DNA of 64,000 bases from Streptomyces chumphonensis (GTDB taxonomy: Bacteria; Actinomycetota; Actinomycetes; Streptomycetales; Streptomycetaceae). The stretch covers positions 1-64,000 of the forward strand of contig NZ_JACXYU010000007.1 of the NCBI RefSeq assembly GCF_014779715.1, read 5' to 3'. The stretch's first letter is position 1, and every line of letters begins with the position of its first letter. Of the stretch, positions 41,088-49,480 are shown piece by piece. Made by a program: the position numbers and the translations under genes. Under the pieces are notes generated by a model, which made no database searches, had not been told where the DNA came from, and saw nothing but the letters and a program-made list of their open reading frames with translations.

Positions 41088-43713
41088 AGCCGAGCTCCTT
41101 GAGCCACTTGGTGAAGTCGTCCGCCGCGTCGGCGCCTTCGGCTTCCAGCGCTTGCAGGGAGACCTCGTACTTCTCCGCCCAGCGGCGGTAGGTTGCGACG
41201 AGCTCGCGGCGGCCGGTGGCGACGGCGGCGTCCATGCGGGAGGAGAGGGCTTCGCCAAGCACGTCCAGCACCACGCGCTGGCCGCTGTCCTGCGCCTTCG
41301 CCACCTCGCTCGCTGCCTGGAGGTCTTTGAGGAACCGGTCCTCCAGCGCCGACCGCTGCTTTGAGGCCGCTGTGCGTTCCTTGCGGCACTGGGCAACTGC
41401 CTTTTCGAGGCGCAGGATCTCCCTCGGGTCCACGGGCGCGCGCTCGGGCTGCGGTTCGGCCTCCGTATGCGCCTCGTCGTCGGCTTCCGATTTCGCCGGT
41501 GGCGTGGCTTCGGCGAGTTCGGCTACGGCGGCCTTGTAAGCCGCGTCTGCGGTGGCCCAGGTGGCGTCAGCCTTGGCCAGTTCCTCCAGGAACTCCGGGA
41601 TGAGTGCTTGTACGACCGGCTGGGCCATCGCCCGGCGCTTGTCCGCCGTGGACACGGATGTCTTGGCCCGTCCCCTTCGACGTGATGGGCTTCGGCCGCC
41701 CTCGTCGTCGTCTGAGCCCGGCATCACAGGGCTCACCATCGTTTCCACGGTTTCGACCCATCCGTCCAGGACCCGCTCGTAGCCACCGGCCGCGAGGGCC
41801 TTGAGGTCGTATCGGACGTGCACCCACCAGTCCGCGACGATTCCGGCCGTGGCATAGCGGTCCAGGACCTTCAGCTCTTCCACCGCCTTCTGGAAGCCGC
41901 CGAGCAGCCGCTCCCGCAGCGGCATCAGCCGGCCGTCCTTGCTCAGCGCGGTGAAGCGCCCGGCCTGCTGGGTCCACCATTCTTGAAAGGTGTCGCGCAG
42001 GATGCGTTCCTTCTGGGCGGCCAGCTTTGGAATCCGTGTCGCCGTGGTCTCCGGCCCCTCGGACAAGAAGTCGACGTACCCGTCATCGTCCTCACGGGCG
42101 GCGAACAGTTCGGTGACGTCGATGCCGTAGTTCTGGAACCGGACCGAAGCGTCTTCGATCTCGGTCTTCGGTACTCCGCCGTAGAGGTGGGCAGTGACGT
42201 CCTGCGGTTCGGGTGGCGGCGAGTTGTCCACCCAGCGGCGGATGTTGAGGTTGCCGTCGGCGGCAAGGAGGTCGTCCACGCTGACGACACGGGAGTAGCC
42301 GGGCTCCTGCCGCCAGGCGCGGTACACCGCCACGATCTTTTCGACGTGCTCGGGCCCCAGCTCGTTCTGGTTGCTCGCGGGCCGGTAGTCTCGGTCCGCA
42401 TTGATGAAGAGGACGTTCCGTTCCTTCTCACCACGCTTCCGGTACGGCGGCCGGAGAATGAGGATGCAGGCAGGGATTCCGGTGCCGTAGAAGAGGTTCG
42501 GGCCGAGGCCGATCACGGCCTCGACGCAGTCCTCGTCCAGCAGCTTCTTGCGAATGTCGCGTTCCTTGCCGGCCCGGAACAGTACGCCGTGCGGCATGAC
42601 GGTGGCCGCGGAGCCCCGCTGCTCCAGCACCGAGACCATGTGCTGGACGAACATCAGGTCCGCCTTCTTGCCCGTCTCGGGCGCCCAGCCCCAGCGCATC
42701 CGGGACATGCCATGAACCTTGTCCGCCTTCTCGACCAGATCCTTGTCGTAGTTGAGGGAGAAGGGCGGATTCGACAGGACCTTGGTGAACCTGCGCAGCC
42801 GGTTGCTGCCGTCGGGCTCCAAATGAAGGGGCTCGGCCAGGGTGTCACCGTGCTGGAGGTCGAACTCCCGGATGCCGTGCAGCACCATGTTCATGCTGGC
42901 CATCGACCAGGAAGGACCGTTCTTGTCCTGGCCGGATACGGACAGCCGTAGCGGGTCTCCGCCGTGCTCCTCCACATATTCCTTCGCCGCGATCAGCATG
43001 CCGCCGGAACCGGCACACGGGTCGTAGACCGTGTCGCCCGCCTGGGGGTCGACGAGCCGGACCATCATCCGCACCACGTCTCGCGGGGTGTAGAACTCGC
43101 CGCCCTTCTGCCCGGCCGAGTCCGCGAAGTCGGCGAGCAGGTACTCGTAGGCGGCGCCCAGCATGTCCGGGAACTCGAAATCCTCGTTACGCAGTCGGTA
43201 GAGGCTGAAGTGCCGGATGAGGGAGCGGAGCTCGGCGTTGGAGAAGCGCGACTTCGTGCCGACGGTGTCGTTGAAGGAGATGTGGGAGGTGACCCCCGCC
43301 AGCCGGTCGTTGCTGCTGGTCAGGGCGACCAGCGCTTGGTCGAGGCTTTCGCCCACCTTCTCTGTGAGGTGCGAGATGCCGGGGTGGTACTGCGGCGAGA
43401 CGGTCCTGCCGTCGGGCTGGACCTCATAGTGCGGGCCCTTCCACCAGCGGGCCCTCGGCGGCACGTAGAACACCTGGGGGTAGCTCTCCGGGTCATTGGC
43501 CCGCGCAAGGGCTGCGGCGGTGTCGTTGCCGTGGCGGTCCAGCGCGGCCGCGTAGACCCGCTCCCATTCGGGTTGGAAGTCGTCCGAGGAGCGCTTCAGG
43601 AAGAGCATGCCGAAGATGTAGTCCCGGTACTCCGAGGCGTCCATCCGCCCCCGGAGGATGTCTGCGGCCGAGAACAGATGCCGTTCGAGCTGGGGCAAGG
43701 TGAGTCTGGCCAC
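41077..43713 (-). CDS. hsdM: Type I restriction N6-adenine DNA methyltransferase subunit M
   Basis: 878 residues from a GTG at 43713, where the conserved [17 protein letters not shown] opening begins; the open frame upstream is not similar to the family. The N6-MTase motifs are [10 protein letters not shown] (AdoMet, about residue 231) and NPPF (catalytic, about 314), with the helical HsdM_N domain before them. The protein is longer than the usual 500 residues: the C-terminal third includes a basic stretch ([16 protein letters not shown], about 690-710), a charged region with many Glu and Arg suggesting a coiled coil, and the end ELGYAR. It methylates the recognition site with HsdS. It starts 103 bases after rloB and overlaps hsdS, so rloA-rloB-hsdM-hsdS may form one unit. 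Confidence 0.95.
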   Translation of the reverse strand: MARLTLPQLERHLFSAADILRGRMDASEYRDYIFGMLFLKRSSDDFQPEWERVYAAALDRHGNDTAAALARANDPESYPQVFYVPPRARWWKGPHYEVQPDGRTVSPQYHPGISHLTEKVGESLDQALVALTSSNDRLAGVTSHISFNDTVGTKSRFSNAELRSLIRHFSLYRLRNEDFEFPDMLGAAYEYLLADFADSAGQKGGEFYTPRDVVRMMVRLVDPQAGDTVYDPCAGSGGMLIAAKEYVEEHGGDPLRLSVSGQDKNGPSWSMASMNMVLHGIREFDLQHGDTLAEPLHLEPDGSNRLRRFTKVLSNPPFSLNYDKDLVEKADKVHGMSRMRWGWAPETGKKADLMFVQHMVSVLEQRGSAATVMPHGVLFRAGKERDIRKKLLDEDCVEAVIGLGPNLFYGTGIPACILILRPPYRKRGEKERNVLFINADRDYRPASNQNELGPEHVEKIVAVYRAWRQEPGYSRVVSVDDLLAADGNLNIRRWVDNSPPPEPQDVTAHLYGGVPKTEIEDASVRFQNYGIDVTELFAAREDDDGYVDFLSEGPETTATRIPKLAAQKERILRDTFQEWWTQQAGRFTALSKDGRLMPLRERLLGGFQKAVEELKVLDRYATAGIVADWWVHVRYDLKALAAGGYERVLDGWVETVETMVSPVMPGSDDDEGGRSPSRRRGRAKTSVSTADKRRAMAQPVVQALIPEFLEELAKADATWATADAAYKAAVAELAEATPPAKSEADDEAHTEAEPQPERAPVDPREILRLEKAVAQCRKERTAASKQRSALEDRFLKDLQAASEVAKAQDSGQRVVLDVLGEALSSRMDAAVATGRRELVATYRRWAEKYEVSLQALEAEGADAADDFTKWLKELGYAR

Positions 43714-43816
43714 GCACCGGTCCTTCGTATGCCTGCGGAGAGCGGAACTCCGGCAGCCTAGCCGGAGGCACTGCCTGGGCGGAAACTGCGGCTGGGGCGC
43801 TTCGTGCGCTTGCCGG

Positions 43817-44677
43817 TCAACCCTTTTGCTGTTCCTCCGCGCCGATACCGAGGGTGGCAAGCAACCGCCAGACATCCGAGGACGGATCACGTTTCAGCGG
43901 GTCGCAGGAGGCCGCGTGGCCGCTGCGGAGCCTCCAGACCTGCGAGGTCTCCGGGCGCAGCCCCGGGATCGGTGTGAAATCGGCGTTCTTGGGGGAGCAG
44001 TCGCCGTACGGACACAGGGAGACGAGCTTGCGGGCGTTGCGCACGGCCGCCCTCTCCCTTCCTACGAGCGATTCGCCACGCTGGCCGCCCAGCCCCTTGC
44101 CCCGGTCGCCCGACTGCTGGTCGTAGTCCTGGAAGCCCTTTGCGTCCCGATGCGTGCGGAGGCGGTCGAGGACTGTGCCGCTCCGTCCGCCCTCCTGGCT
44201 GGTGAACGGCTGGAAGTGCAGGAGCAGCCAGAGCTCGAAGGACGGGTGGGACAGCACTACCTGCACACCTGCTTCGGCGGCGTTGCGCATGGCTTCGGGA
44301 ATGTCGTCGTCGCGCTGGTCCTCGCTGTCCCGGTCGAAGAGGGCCCACTTCTCGTCGTCCGGGCCGGCAGCCGTGGCGATGACGTGAGCGACGGTCTCCG
44401 TAGGGCGGAGGCCACGTCCCGCGTTGCAGTGCTTCAAGCGGAACTTCTGCCCCTCCCGCTCGCCGTAGTGGGTGTTCAGCAGGGCGATGTAGTCGCGCTC
44501 CGTTTTCTCGCCCTCGGTCGCCACATAGATCACCCGCCGGGACTCGTCCGGGTACGACTGCAGTGACCGGCGCAGTGGCGCGGACGGGGCGTCAGGATCC
44601 CGGCGACGCCGACGACGTCCTCCCGGTTGGTTCCGGCCGGTCTCGCCACTGTGGCCCTTCTTGTCCGCCCTGCTCAT
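43817..44677 (-). CDS. rloB: RloB-like TOPRIM-type protein
   Basis: 286 residues. The ATG overlaps the rloA stop in an ATGA, so the two are translationally coupled. A basic start (RRRRRRDP) is followed by [13 protein letters not shown], the TOPRIM Glu motif (about residues 50-58), and LFDRDSED with the DxD pair (about 113). ERDYIALL and the [13 protein letters not shown] segment are typical of RloB. TOPRIM proteins bind metal and often cleave nucleic acids. RloA/RloB pairs were first described as restriction-linked genes and resemble the ATPase/TOPRIM pairs of known phage-defence systems such as PARIS. I infer an abortive-infection or effector role triggered by RloA; no nuclease activity can be proved from sequence. 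Confidence 0.88.
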   Translation of the reverse strand: MSRADKKGHSGETGRNQPGGRRRRRRDPDAPSAPLRRSLQSYPDESRRVIYVATEGEKTERDYIALLNTHYGEREGQKFRLKHCNAGRGLRPTETVAHVIATAAGPDDEKWALFDRDSEDQRDDDIPEAMRNAAEAGVQVVLSHPSFELWLLLHFQPFTSQEGGRSGTVLDRLRTHRDAKGFQDYDQQSGDRGKGLGGQRGESLVGRERAAVRNARKLVSLCPYGDCSPKNADFTPIPGLRPETSQVWRLRSGHAASCDPLKRDPSSDVWRLLATLGIGAEEQQKG

Positions 44678-45951
44678 GCGGAAGTCCGCAGCTCGTCCAG
44701 TGTGGCGATGTGGCGGGCGAGCTCTCCACTGGTCAGACGTGGCACTCCGCCATAGTGGCCGTGCAGATAGCGGCGTTCCAGGTTCTCGTCCCGACGGGCC
44801 TTTCGCGCTGCCGTGAGGGGGTACAGCTGGGTTTCCCCCGAGTTGCTCTTGACCGTGATCCACAGCTGGTCCCGAGCGAGGGGGCGCTCCGCCACGGAGG
44901 GGCCGAGAAGCGTGGCGTCGTGAGTGGTGAAGATGAGCTGCGCGGGTCGTGGGTTGGCTTCCTGGTCGTGGAAGAGGCGGATGACCTCGGCAGCGAGCAG
45001 GGAATGCAGACTGGAGTCGAGTTCGTCGGCGAGGAGGACACCGCCACGTTCGAGCACATGCAGGAGTGGGCCGAGAAAGGCGAACCAGGCCTGGGTGCCC
45101 AATGACTCCTGTTCCAAAAAGTCGAGCGGCTGTGCTTCGCTGCCGCTTCCCTGGTGCAGTAGCCGCACTTCGCCGCTCTCGGGGTCGACCGTCATGCCGG
45201 TGACGCCGAGATCAGGGGCGGACAGGAGTGCGACGAGTCGTTCGCGCATCCCGGAGCTGGTTCGGGGATCGGTGATCCGGTCGCGCGTCCAGGCGGTTCG
45301 GGCCGCGACGTCACTGCCCGTGGAAACCAGCCAGAGGTTGTCCACGAACCAGCGGTGAACCGCTGAGAGCTGCGGATGGTTCAGCGTGGCGCCGACCGTC
45401 AGGAGCAGCGCGTCGGGACGGGTGGATTCCTTGATCAGGTCCTTGTGGCCCTTCATCCCGGTCCCTGGGAACCGGACCTCTCCCCCCTCGTCCTCCGGCC
45501 GCCCGGCCTCGCGGTCGAACCAGACCTGGCGCCGCCCGGAAGGATAGGCGTGGAGCCACTCGGCCTCCACCCGGTCGTCCGAGAGCTCGAAGCCGTACGT
45601 GTACCGCACGCGCCGCTTTCCGAGGAGGAGATCCACCTCGAACAGGCTCGTTTCGTCCTGTGCCTCCGCTGCCAACGCGAATGGCTCCCTCGGAATGCGG
45701 GGGGCCTTGCCCCAGTCCGCGAACGAGTCGAGCACTGCCTTGCGCATGAAGCGCAAGGCGGAGAGGATGTTGCTCTTTCCCGAGGCGTTGGCTCCGTAGA
45801 TGCCGACCGTCGGGAGCACGGAGACGTCTCTGCCCTCGGAGCGAACGCCGGTGTCCCTTGCTGTGCCCTCATTGAGCTCGGTGGCGACCAGGGAGAGCTC
45901 TTGTTCGTCACGAATGGATCGGTGGTTGGCCACCCGAAAGCTGAGCAGCAC
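44674..45951 (-). CDS. rloA: RloA-like AAA family ATPase
   Basis: 425 residues from a GTG at 45951 with AGGAGG upstream. The opening LLSFRVANHRSIRDEQELSL is the usual start of the RloA/AAA_15 group. The Walker A motif GANASGKS is at about residue 54. The Walker B region VLLADELDSSLHS (about 307) is followed by FTTHDATLL, the H-loop. The layout is that of an ABC-type (SMC-like) ATPase with inserted coil. It probably senses infection or DNA stress and controls RloB, the next gene, with which it overlaps by four bases. It is the first gene of the defence run and has a perfect 23-base palindrome about 50 bases before its start. Confidence 0.9.
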   Translation of the reverse strand: MLLSFRVANHRSIRDEQELSLVATELNEGTARDTGVRSEGRDVSVLPTVGIYGANASGKSNILSALRFMRKAVLDSFADWGKAPRIPREPFALAAEAQDETSLFEVDLLLGKRRVRYTYGFELSDDRVEAEWLHAYPSGRRQVWFDREAGRPEDEGGEVRFPGTGMKGHKDLIKESTRPDALLLTVGATLNHPQLSAVHRWFVDNLWLVSTGSDVAARTAWTRDRITDPRTSSGMRERLVALLSAPDLGVTGMTVDPESGEVRLLHQGSGSEAQPLDFLEQESLGTQAWFAFLGPLLHVLERGGVLLADELDSSLHSLLAAEVIRLFHDQEANPRPAQLIFTTHDATLLGPSVAERPLARDQLWITVKSNSGETQLYPLTAARKARRDENLERRYLHGHYGGVPRLTSGELARHIATLDELRTSA

Positions 45952-45998
45952 GTCCTACCTCCTGACGAGGCGGGGGTCATTTCACCGCCTTGGGGCCC

Positions 45999-46021
45999 TC
46001 CGTACGGGTAACCCGTACGGA
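45999..46021. promoter_or_regulatory. Perfect 23-base palindrome upstream of rloA
   Basis: Arms TCCGTACGGGT (45999-46009) and ACCCGTACGGA (46011-46021) are exact complements around one base. It lies 48 bases before the rloA start, where an operator or promoter-proximal hairpin would be expected. It could alternatively be a terminator for the nitrobindin gene side, but no T tract is seen. Confidence 0.6.
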
Positions 46022-46085
46022 ACAGCTTAAGACGTGCTGCTATGGCTCGCCAGAGGGTCGGGCCTGTTGGCGGGCTCGGGCGGGG

Positions 46086-46649
46086 TTACTTGAAGAAGGC
46101 GATGCCGTCGTCGGGGAGGTCCTTGAGGTCCTTCGCCCACTCGCTGGGGTCGACGACCTTCTTCAGCTGGGCCGACATGTAGGGGCGCAGCGGCGTCTCG
46201 GGGGTGGCCTTCTCGCCCACCCACATGAGGTCGCCCTTGACGTAGCCGTAGAGCCGCTTGCCGCCGCTGTACTCCTCGGCGGAGGCGAGGCGGGCGACGG
46301 CGTCGGTGGCCAGGTCGATCTGGGGCTTGCCCTCGGCCAGCTCGCCGTACCAGATCTCGGCGACGCCCTGGTCGCGGATCATGGCGACCTCGACGCGGCG
46401 GTCGGGGCGGACGCGCCAGTAGCCGGTCTCCGTCTCCAGCGGGCGGACCTTGGCCCCCTCGGAGTCCAGGACCCAGGAGTGCGAGACGTACTCCAGGAAG
46501 TCCCGGCCATCGTGGGTGAAGGCGACCTCCTGGCCGAAGTTGCACTGCTCGGCGCCGGGGAGGTCCGCGACGCCCGCCCCCGTCCAGCGGCCGAGGAGGA
46601 AGGCCAGGGGGACGAGGTCGGGGTGCAGGTCCGAGGGAATCTCGATCAT
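46086..46649 (-). CDS. Nitrobindin-like FABP-family beta-barrel protein (DUF1794)
   Basis: 187 residues. It opens with PLAFLLGRWTGAG, the Gly-x-Trp-x-Gly motif that starts the ten-stranded nitrobindin barrel, followed by typical barrel strands (FGQEVAFTHDGRDFLEY, ETGYWRV, EIWYGEL, RLYGYVKGDLMWVGE). Nitrobindins bind ferric haem through a His near the C-terminus. In this protein the matching segment reads RPYMSAQLKKV and contains no His. The conserved family in Streptomyces may lack it too, so I do not call this a loss; haem binding is uncertain. It is the first gene of the conserved chromosomal part after the defence island. A small membrane-protein gene lies upstream on the same strand. Confidence 0.85.
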   Translation of the reverse strand: MIEIPSDLHPDLVPLAFLLGRWTGAGVADLPGAEQCNFGQEVAFTHDGRDFLEYVSHSWVLDSEGAKVRPLETETGYWRVRPDRRVEVAMIRDQGVAEIWYGELAEGKPQIDLATDAVARLASAEEYSGGKRLYGYVKGDLMWVGEKATPETPLRPYMSAQLKKVVDPSEWAKDLKDLPDDGIAFFK

Positions 46650-46701
46650 GAAGGGTTCAGACGCTCGCTGGTTCGGGTTCGAGTGGTCGGCGGGCAGCGG
46701 C

Positions 46702-46803
46702 TCAGCGCTGGCCCTGGAACAGCTTCTTCACGACGAGGAGCGAGAAGGCGCCGGTCCCGACGACGACCAGGACCATCAGGGCGATGAAGAATGCCTCAAG
46801 CAC
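46702..46803 (-). CDS. 33-residue single-pass membrane protein
   Basis: GTG start at 46803 preceded by AAGGAG with six bases of spacing, a strong site. The 33-residue product is one hydrophobic helix (EAFFIALMVLVVVGTGAFSLLVV) followed by a short basic end (KKLFQGQR). This is the layout of a small inner-membrane protein with a cytoplasmic basic tail. It lies 52 bases upstream of the nitrobindin-like gene on the same strand. It is too short for usual gene callers. The strong ribosome site, clean start and stop, and clear membrane segment support it as a real gene. Function unknown. Confidence 0.65.
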   Translation of the reverse strand: MLEAFFIALMVLVVVGTGAFSLLVVKKLFQGQR

Positions 46804-46914
46804 GGGGCGCTCCTTGCGCTGCTTCTTTGCGTGGACGATGGGGCCGGACCCGAGTCTAGTCGCCGGGGCGGGGTGTGGCGCTGTGAGGTCCGCCGCGCGG
46901 TCTACGGTGAGCCC

Positions 46915-47283
46915 ATGGCAGACGCGAAGAAGCTCGTGATCAAGGTGACGGCCGGGGCGGACGCCCCCGAGCGGTGCTCGCAGGCGTTCACGGTGGCGGC
47001 CGTGGCGGCGGCCAGCGGTGTGGAGGTCTCGTTGTGGCTGACGGGGGAGTCGGCGTGGTTCGCGCTCCCCGGACGGGCGGCCGAGTTCGAGCTGCCGCAC
47101 GCGGCCCCGCTGCCGGAGCTGATCGCGGGCGTCCAGGCCGGCGGCCGGATCACGCTGTGCACGCAGTGCGCCGCGCGGCGGGACATCGAGGAGAAGGACG
47201 TCCTGGAGGGCGTGCGCATCGCGGGCGCGCAGGTCTTCGTCAGTGAGGCGATGGCCCCCGGCACCCAGGCCCTCGTGTACTGA
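46915..47283 (+). CDS. DsrE family protein
   Basis: 122 residues. The N-terminus KKLVIKVTAGADAPERCSQAFTVAAVAAASGVEVSLWLTGESA is the alternating beta-alpha pattern of the DsrE/DsrF fold. A CTQC motif lies in the second half (LCTQCAARRDI), where the active-site Cys of such proteins is found. DsrE-like proteins relay sulfur as persulfides. It sits near the sulfurtransferase/DUF1416 genes, which fits a sulfur-related role, but it is on the opposite strand and not in their operon. It is divergent from the 33-residue membrane protein gene. The start at 46915 has a GGTGAGCCC region upstream, only a weak ribosome site. Confidence 0.9.
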   Translation: MADAKKLVIKVTAGADAPERCSQAFTVAAVAAASGVEVSLWLTGESAWFALPGRAAEFELPHAAPLPELIAGVQAGGRITLCTQCAARRDIEEKDVLEGVRIAGAQVFVSEAMAPGTQALVY

Positions 47284-47436
47284 GGTGGGGACGTGACGGT
47301 CGGGCGCCGTGGCCCGCGGGGCGTGTGACGCACGACACGGCGGCCGGGCGATGAGTCGTGCGGTCCGCGGCGGTCGGACCAGGGGAGAAGCAGCGGGCGT
47401 CGCCTGCGGCCCCCACCCCACGGAAGGCGGTACCTC

Positions 47437-47643
47437 ATGGCAGCCACGAAGGGCCCGGCCAGCTATTTGCCGGCCATCGAGAAGGCGTACGGACGCCCTG
47501 TGGGTGAGTGGCAGGACCTCATCCGCTCCTCTTCTCTGGAGCGGCACATGGAGCTGGTCTCCTGGCTGAAGGCCGAGTACGGGCTCGGTCACGGGCACGC
47601 GAACGCCCTGGTCGCCCACACGCTGGCGGAACGGGCCGCCTGA
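47437..47643 (+). CDS. DUF4287 family protein
   Basis: 68 residues with the DUF4287 pattern: a basic Ala-rich opening, SYLPAIEKAYGRPVGEW, then a helix ending LVSWLKAEYGLGHGHANALVAH. It is a small soluble helical protein of unknown role, often found as a stand-alone gene in actinomycetes. A GGAAGGCGG ribosome site lies upstream. A long perfect hairpin terminator follows, 61 bases after the stop. Confidence 0.9.
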   Translation: MAATKGPASYLPAIEKAYGRPVGEWQDLIRSSSLERHMELVSWLKAEYGLGHGHANALVAHTLAERAA

Positions 47644-47703
47644 GCGGGGGCGCGGCGCCGGGCGGGCGGCCGGGGCGCTGCCCGAGACATGCCGACGGCA
47701 CGG

Positions 47704-47752
47704 CGAAGGGCCGCACCCCCCTGGCGTCCAACCCCGGGGGTGCGGCCCTTCG
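47704..47752. terminator. Strong bidirectional terminator
   Basis: A perfect 17-base-pair stem (47704-47720 and 47736-47752) with a 15-base loop lies between the convergent DUF4287 and DUF1416 genes. It would serve both. Confidence 0.8.
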
Positions 47753-47785
47753 TCCTGCGTGCCGTGCGTCCGTGCCGAAGCCGGC

Positions 47786-48073
47786 TCAGACGGCGATGGC
47801 GACGTCCGCCACGCCGCCCTGCTGGGCGACGACGGTCCGGTCCGCCGTGCCGCCCGGCACCAGGGCGCGGACGGTCCAGGTGCCCTCGGCCGCGTAGAAC
47901 CGGAACTGGCCGGTCGCGGACGTGGGGACCTCGGCGGTGAACTCGCCGGTGGAGTCCAGCAGCCGCACGTAGCCGGTGACGGGCTCGCCGTCGCGGGTCA
48001 CGTTGCCCTGGATCGTGGTCTCACCGGGCTTGATGGTGGAGGCGTCGGGGCCGCCTGCCTGTGCTCCGCACAT
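47786..48073 (-). CDS. DUF1416 protein, partner of the sulfurtransferase
   Basis: 95 residues. It begins with MCGAQAGG and continues with a transthyretin/carboxypeptidase-regulatory-like beta sandwich (TIQGNVTRDGEPVTGYVRLLD, GQFRFYAAEGTWTVRALVPGG). This is the DUF1416 family, regularly encoded immediately downstream of a thiosulfate sulfurtransferase in Streptomyces. The gap here is 42 bases. The conserved Cys at position 2 could be relevant to sulfur transfer. Function is not established. Confidence 0.92.
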   Translation of the reverse strand: MCGAQAGGPDASTIKPGETTIQGNVTRDGEPVTGYVRLLDSTGEFTAEVPTSATGQFRFYAAEGTWTVRALVPGGTADRTVVAQQGGVADVAIAV

Positions 48074-48115
48074 GTGGGTGTCCTCGGGTTCGATCGGGAA
48101 GGGACGGAAGGGGGG

Positions 48116-48955
48116 TTACTTCGCGGCGCCCAGCTCGATCGGCACGCCGACGAGGGAGCCGTACTCCGTCCAGGAGCCGTCGTAGTTCTTGACGTTCTCC
48201 TGGCCCAGCAGCTCGTGCAGGACGAACCAGGTGTGGGCGGAGCGCTCCCCGATGCGGCAGTAGGCGATGGTGTCCTTGCCCAGGTCGACGCCCTCGGCCT
48301 CGTACAGCTCCTTCAGCTCGTCGTCCGACTTGAAGGTGCCGTCGTCGTTCGCGGACTTCGACCACGGGATGTTGCGGGCGCTCGGCACGTGGCCGGGGCG
48401 CTGCGACTGCTCCTGCGGCAGGTGGGCCGGGGCGAGCAGCTTGCCGCTGAACTCGTCGGGGGAGCGGACGTCGACGAGGTTCTGCGCGCCGATGGCGGCC
48501 ACGACGTCGTCGCGGAACGCGCGGATGGTGGTGTCCTGCGGCTTGGCCTTGTACGTGGTGGCCGGGCGGGTGGGCACCTCGGCGACCAGGTCGCGGGAGT
48601 CGAGCTCCCACTTCTTGCGGCCGCCGTCGAGGAGCTTCACGTCCTGGTGGCCGTAGAGCTTGAAGTACCAGTAGGCGTAGGCCGCGAACCAGTTGTTGTT
48701 GCCGCCGTAGAGGACGACGGTGTCGTCGTTGCCGATGCCCTTCTCGGACAGCAGCTTCTCGAAGCCGGCCTGGTCGACGAAGTCACGGCGCACCGGGTCC
48801 TGGAGGTCCTGCTTCCAGTCGATCCGGACCGCGTTCCGGATGTGGTTCTTCTCGTAGGCCGAGGTGTCCTCGTCGACCTCGACGATGACCGTCTTCGGGT
48901 CGTCGATGCGGGCCTCGACCCAGTCGGCGTCCACCAGGACGTCACTGCGGCTCAT
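48116..48955 (-). CDS. Thiosulfate (rhodanese-type) sulfurtransferase
   Basis: 279 residues with two rhodanese domains. The N-terminal one is inactive; the C-terminal one has the active-site loop CRIGERS (about residue 232), with the persulfide Cys. The enzyme transfers sulfane sulfur from thiosulfate or 3-mercaptopyruvate to acceptors. The loop size suggests thiosulfate-type specificity. It has GGAGGAGATTTC before the ATG. It is transcribed from upstream of 49268, with a Cys-containing leader peptide 229 bases upstream, and is followed by the DUF1416 gene. This strongly suggests sulfur-responsive control. Confidence 0.95.
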   Translation of the reverse strand: MSRSDVLVDADWVEARIDDPKTVIVEVDEDTSAYEKNHIRNAVRIDWKQDLQDPVRRDFVDQAGFEKLLSEKGIGNDDTVVLYGGNNNWFAAYAYWYFKLYGHQDVKLLDGGRKKWELDSRDLVAEVPTRPATTYKAKPQDTTIRAFRDDVVAAIGAQNLVDVRSPDEFSGKLLAPAHLPQEQSQRPGHVPSARNIPWSKSANDDGTFKSDDELKELYEAEGVDLGKDTIAYCRIGERSAHTWFVLHELLGQENVKNYDGSWTEYGSLVGVPIELGAAK

Positions 48956-49184
48956 GAAATCTCCTCCGGGGGCGTTGGTACTGCGGTGCGGTGCGGGTGT
49001 GTGCGCCGCGTGGGCGGTGAGGGCGGGTGCGATGCGGCGCGGCGTACGGCGGTGTCCGGGGCGGGTGCGCGTCGGTGCGCGCCGCACGGGCGTGCGGATA
49101 CCGGGAGCGGCGGCGGCCCGGTGCGGGGCGGAGGCCCGGCACGCCACGCCTGGTCGGCCGGTGCCGGCCGACGGCGGCGGGCCG

Positions 49185-49268
49185 TCAGGCGGTGGGGCGA
49201 CAGAGCATGGCGGCGACGCGGCACAGGTCGACTGTCCGGCGCTTGGTGAGGTCCGCCTGTCGGGTCAT
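49185..49268 (-). CDS. Cys-containing leader peptide upstream of the sulfurtransferase operon
   Basis: 27 residues, including two Cys codons in VDLCRVAAMLCR. This matches the pattern of small leader peptides that NCBI and others annotate before sulfur-assimilation genes in actinomycetes (Ms4533A-like). Stalling of ribosomes at the Cys codons is thought to control the downstream gene according to cysteine supply. The -10 box ends seven bases before the ATG, so the transcript is probably leaderless. The leader ends 229 bases before the sulfurtransferase, in a GC-rich stretch with many possible hairpins. Confidence 0.82.
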   Translation of the reverse strand: MTRQADLTKRRTVDLCRVAAMLCRPTA

Positions 49269-49275
49269 GCCGTCG

Positions 49276-49304
49276 ATCGTAAGGACGGCGGCGGTGTGTG
49301 TCAC
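49276..49304 (-). promoter_or_regulatory. Promoter of the leader peptide / sulfurtransferase operon
   Basis: Reading the - strand, a -35 box GTGACA (49299-49304) and a -10 box TACGAT (49276-49281) are separated by 17 bases. They match the vegetative consensus at five of six and four of six bases. The distance of seven bases from the -10 box to the ATG predicts a transcript starting at the start codon. Confidence 0.7.
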
Positions 49305-49480
49305 CGGCGTTCCGTATGGCGAGACGCGATCGTCCGCACTATGGGATCTGTGACGGGTGAGGCCGGGGTCGCGCGGGGCGCCGGAGGGGCGGCTCCGGTG
49401 CCCGTCTCGCCATGAGACGGGCGCTTGTCTCGCATGATGGACGACAGTCCGGGCGCGCGCCCGGAGACGCCGCTCCCGGC

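Noticed and set aside
41088..41396. N-terminal extension of HsdS
   Set aside because: That part is an alternative frame of hsdM; HsdS homology begins at the ATG 41087.
45999..46021. Palindrome as an integration site of the defence island
   Set aside because: No integrase, tRNA gene or second copy of the sequence was noticed at the other end of the island.
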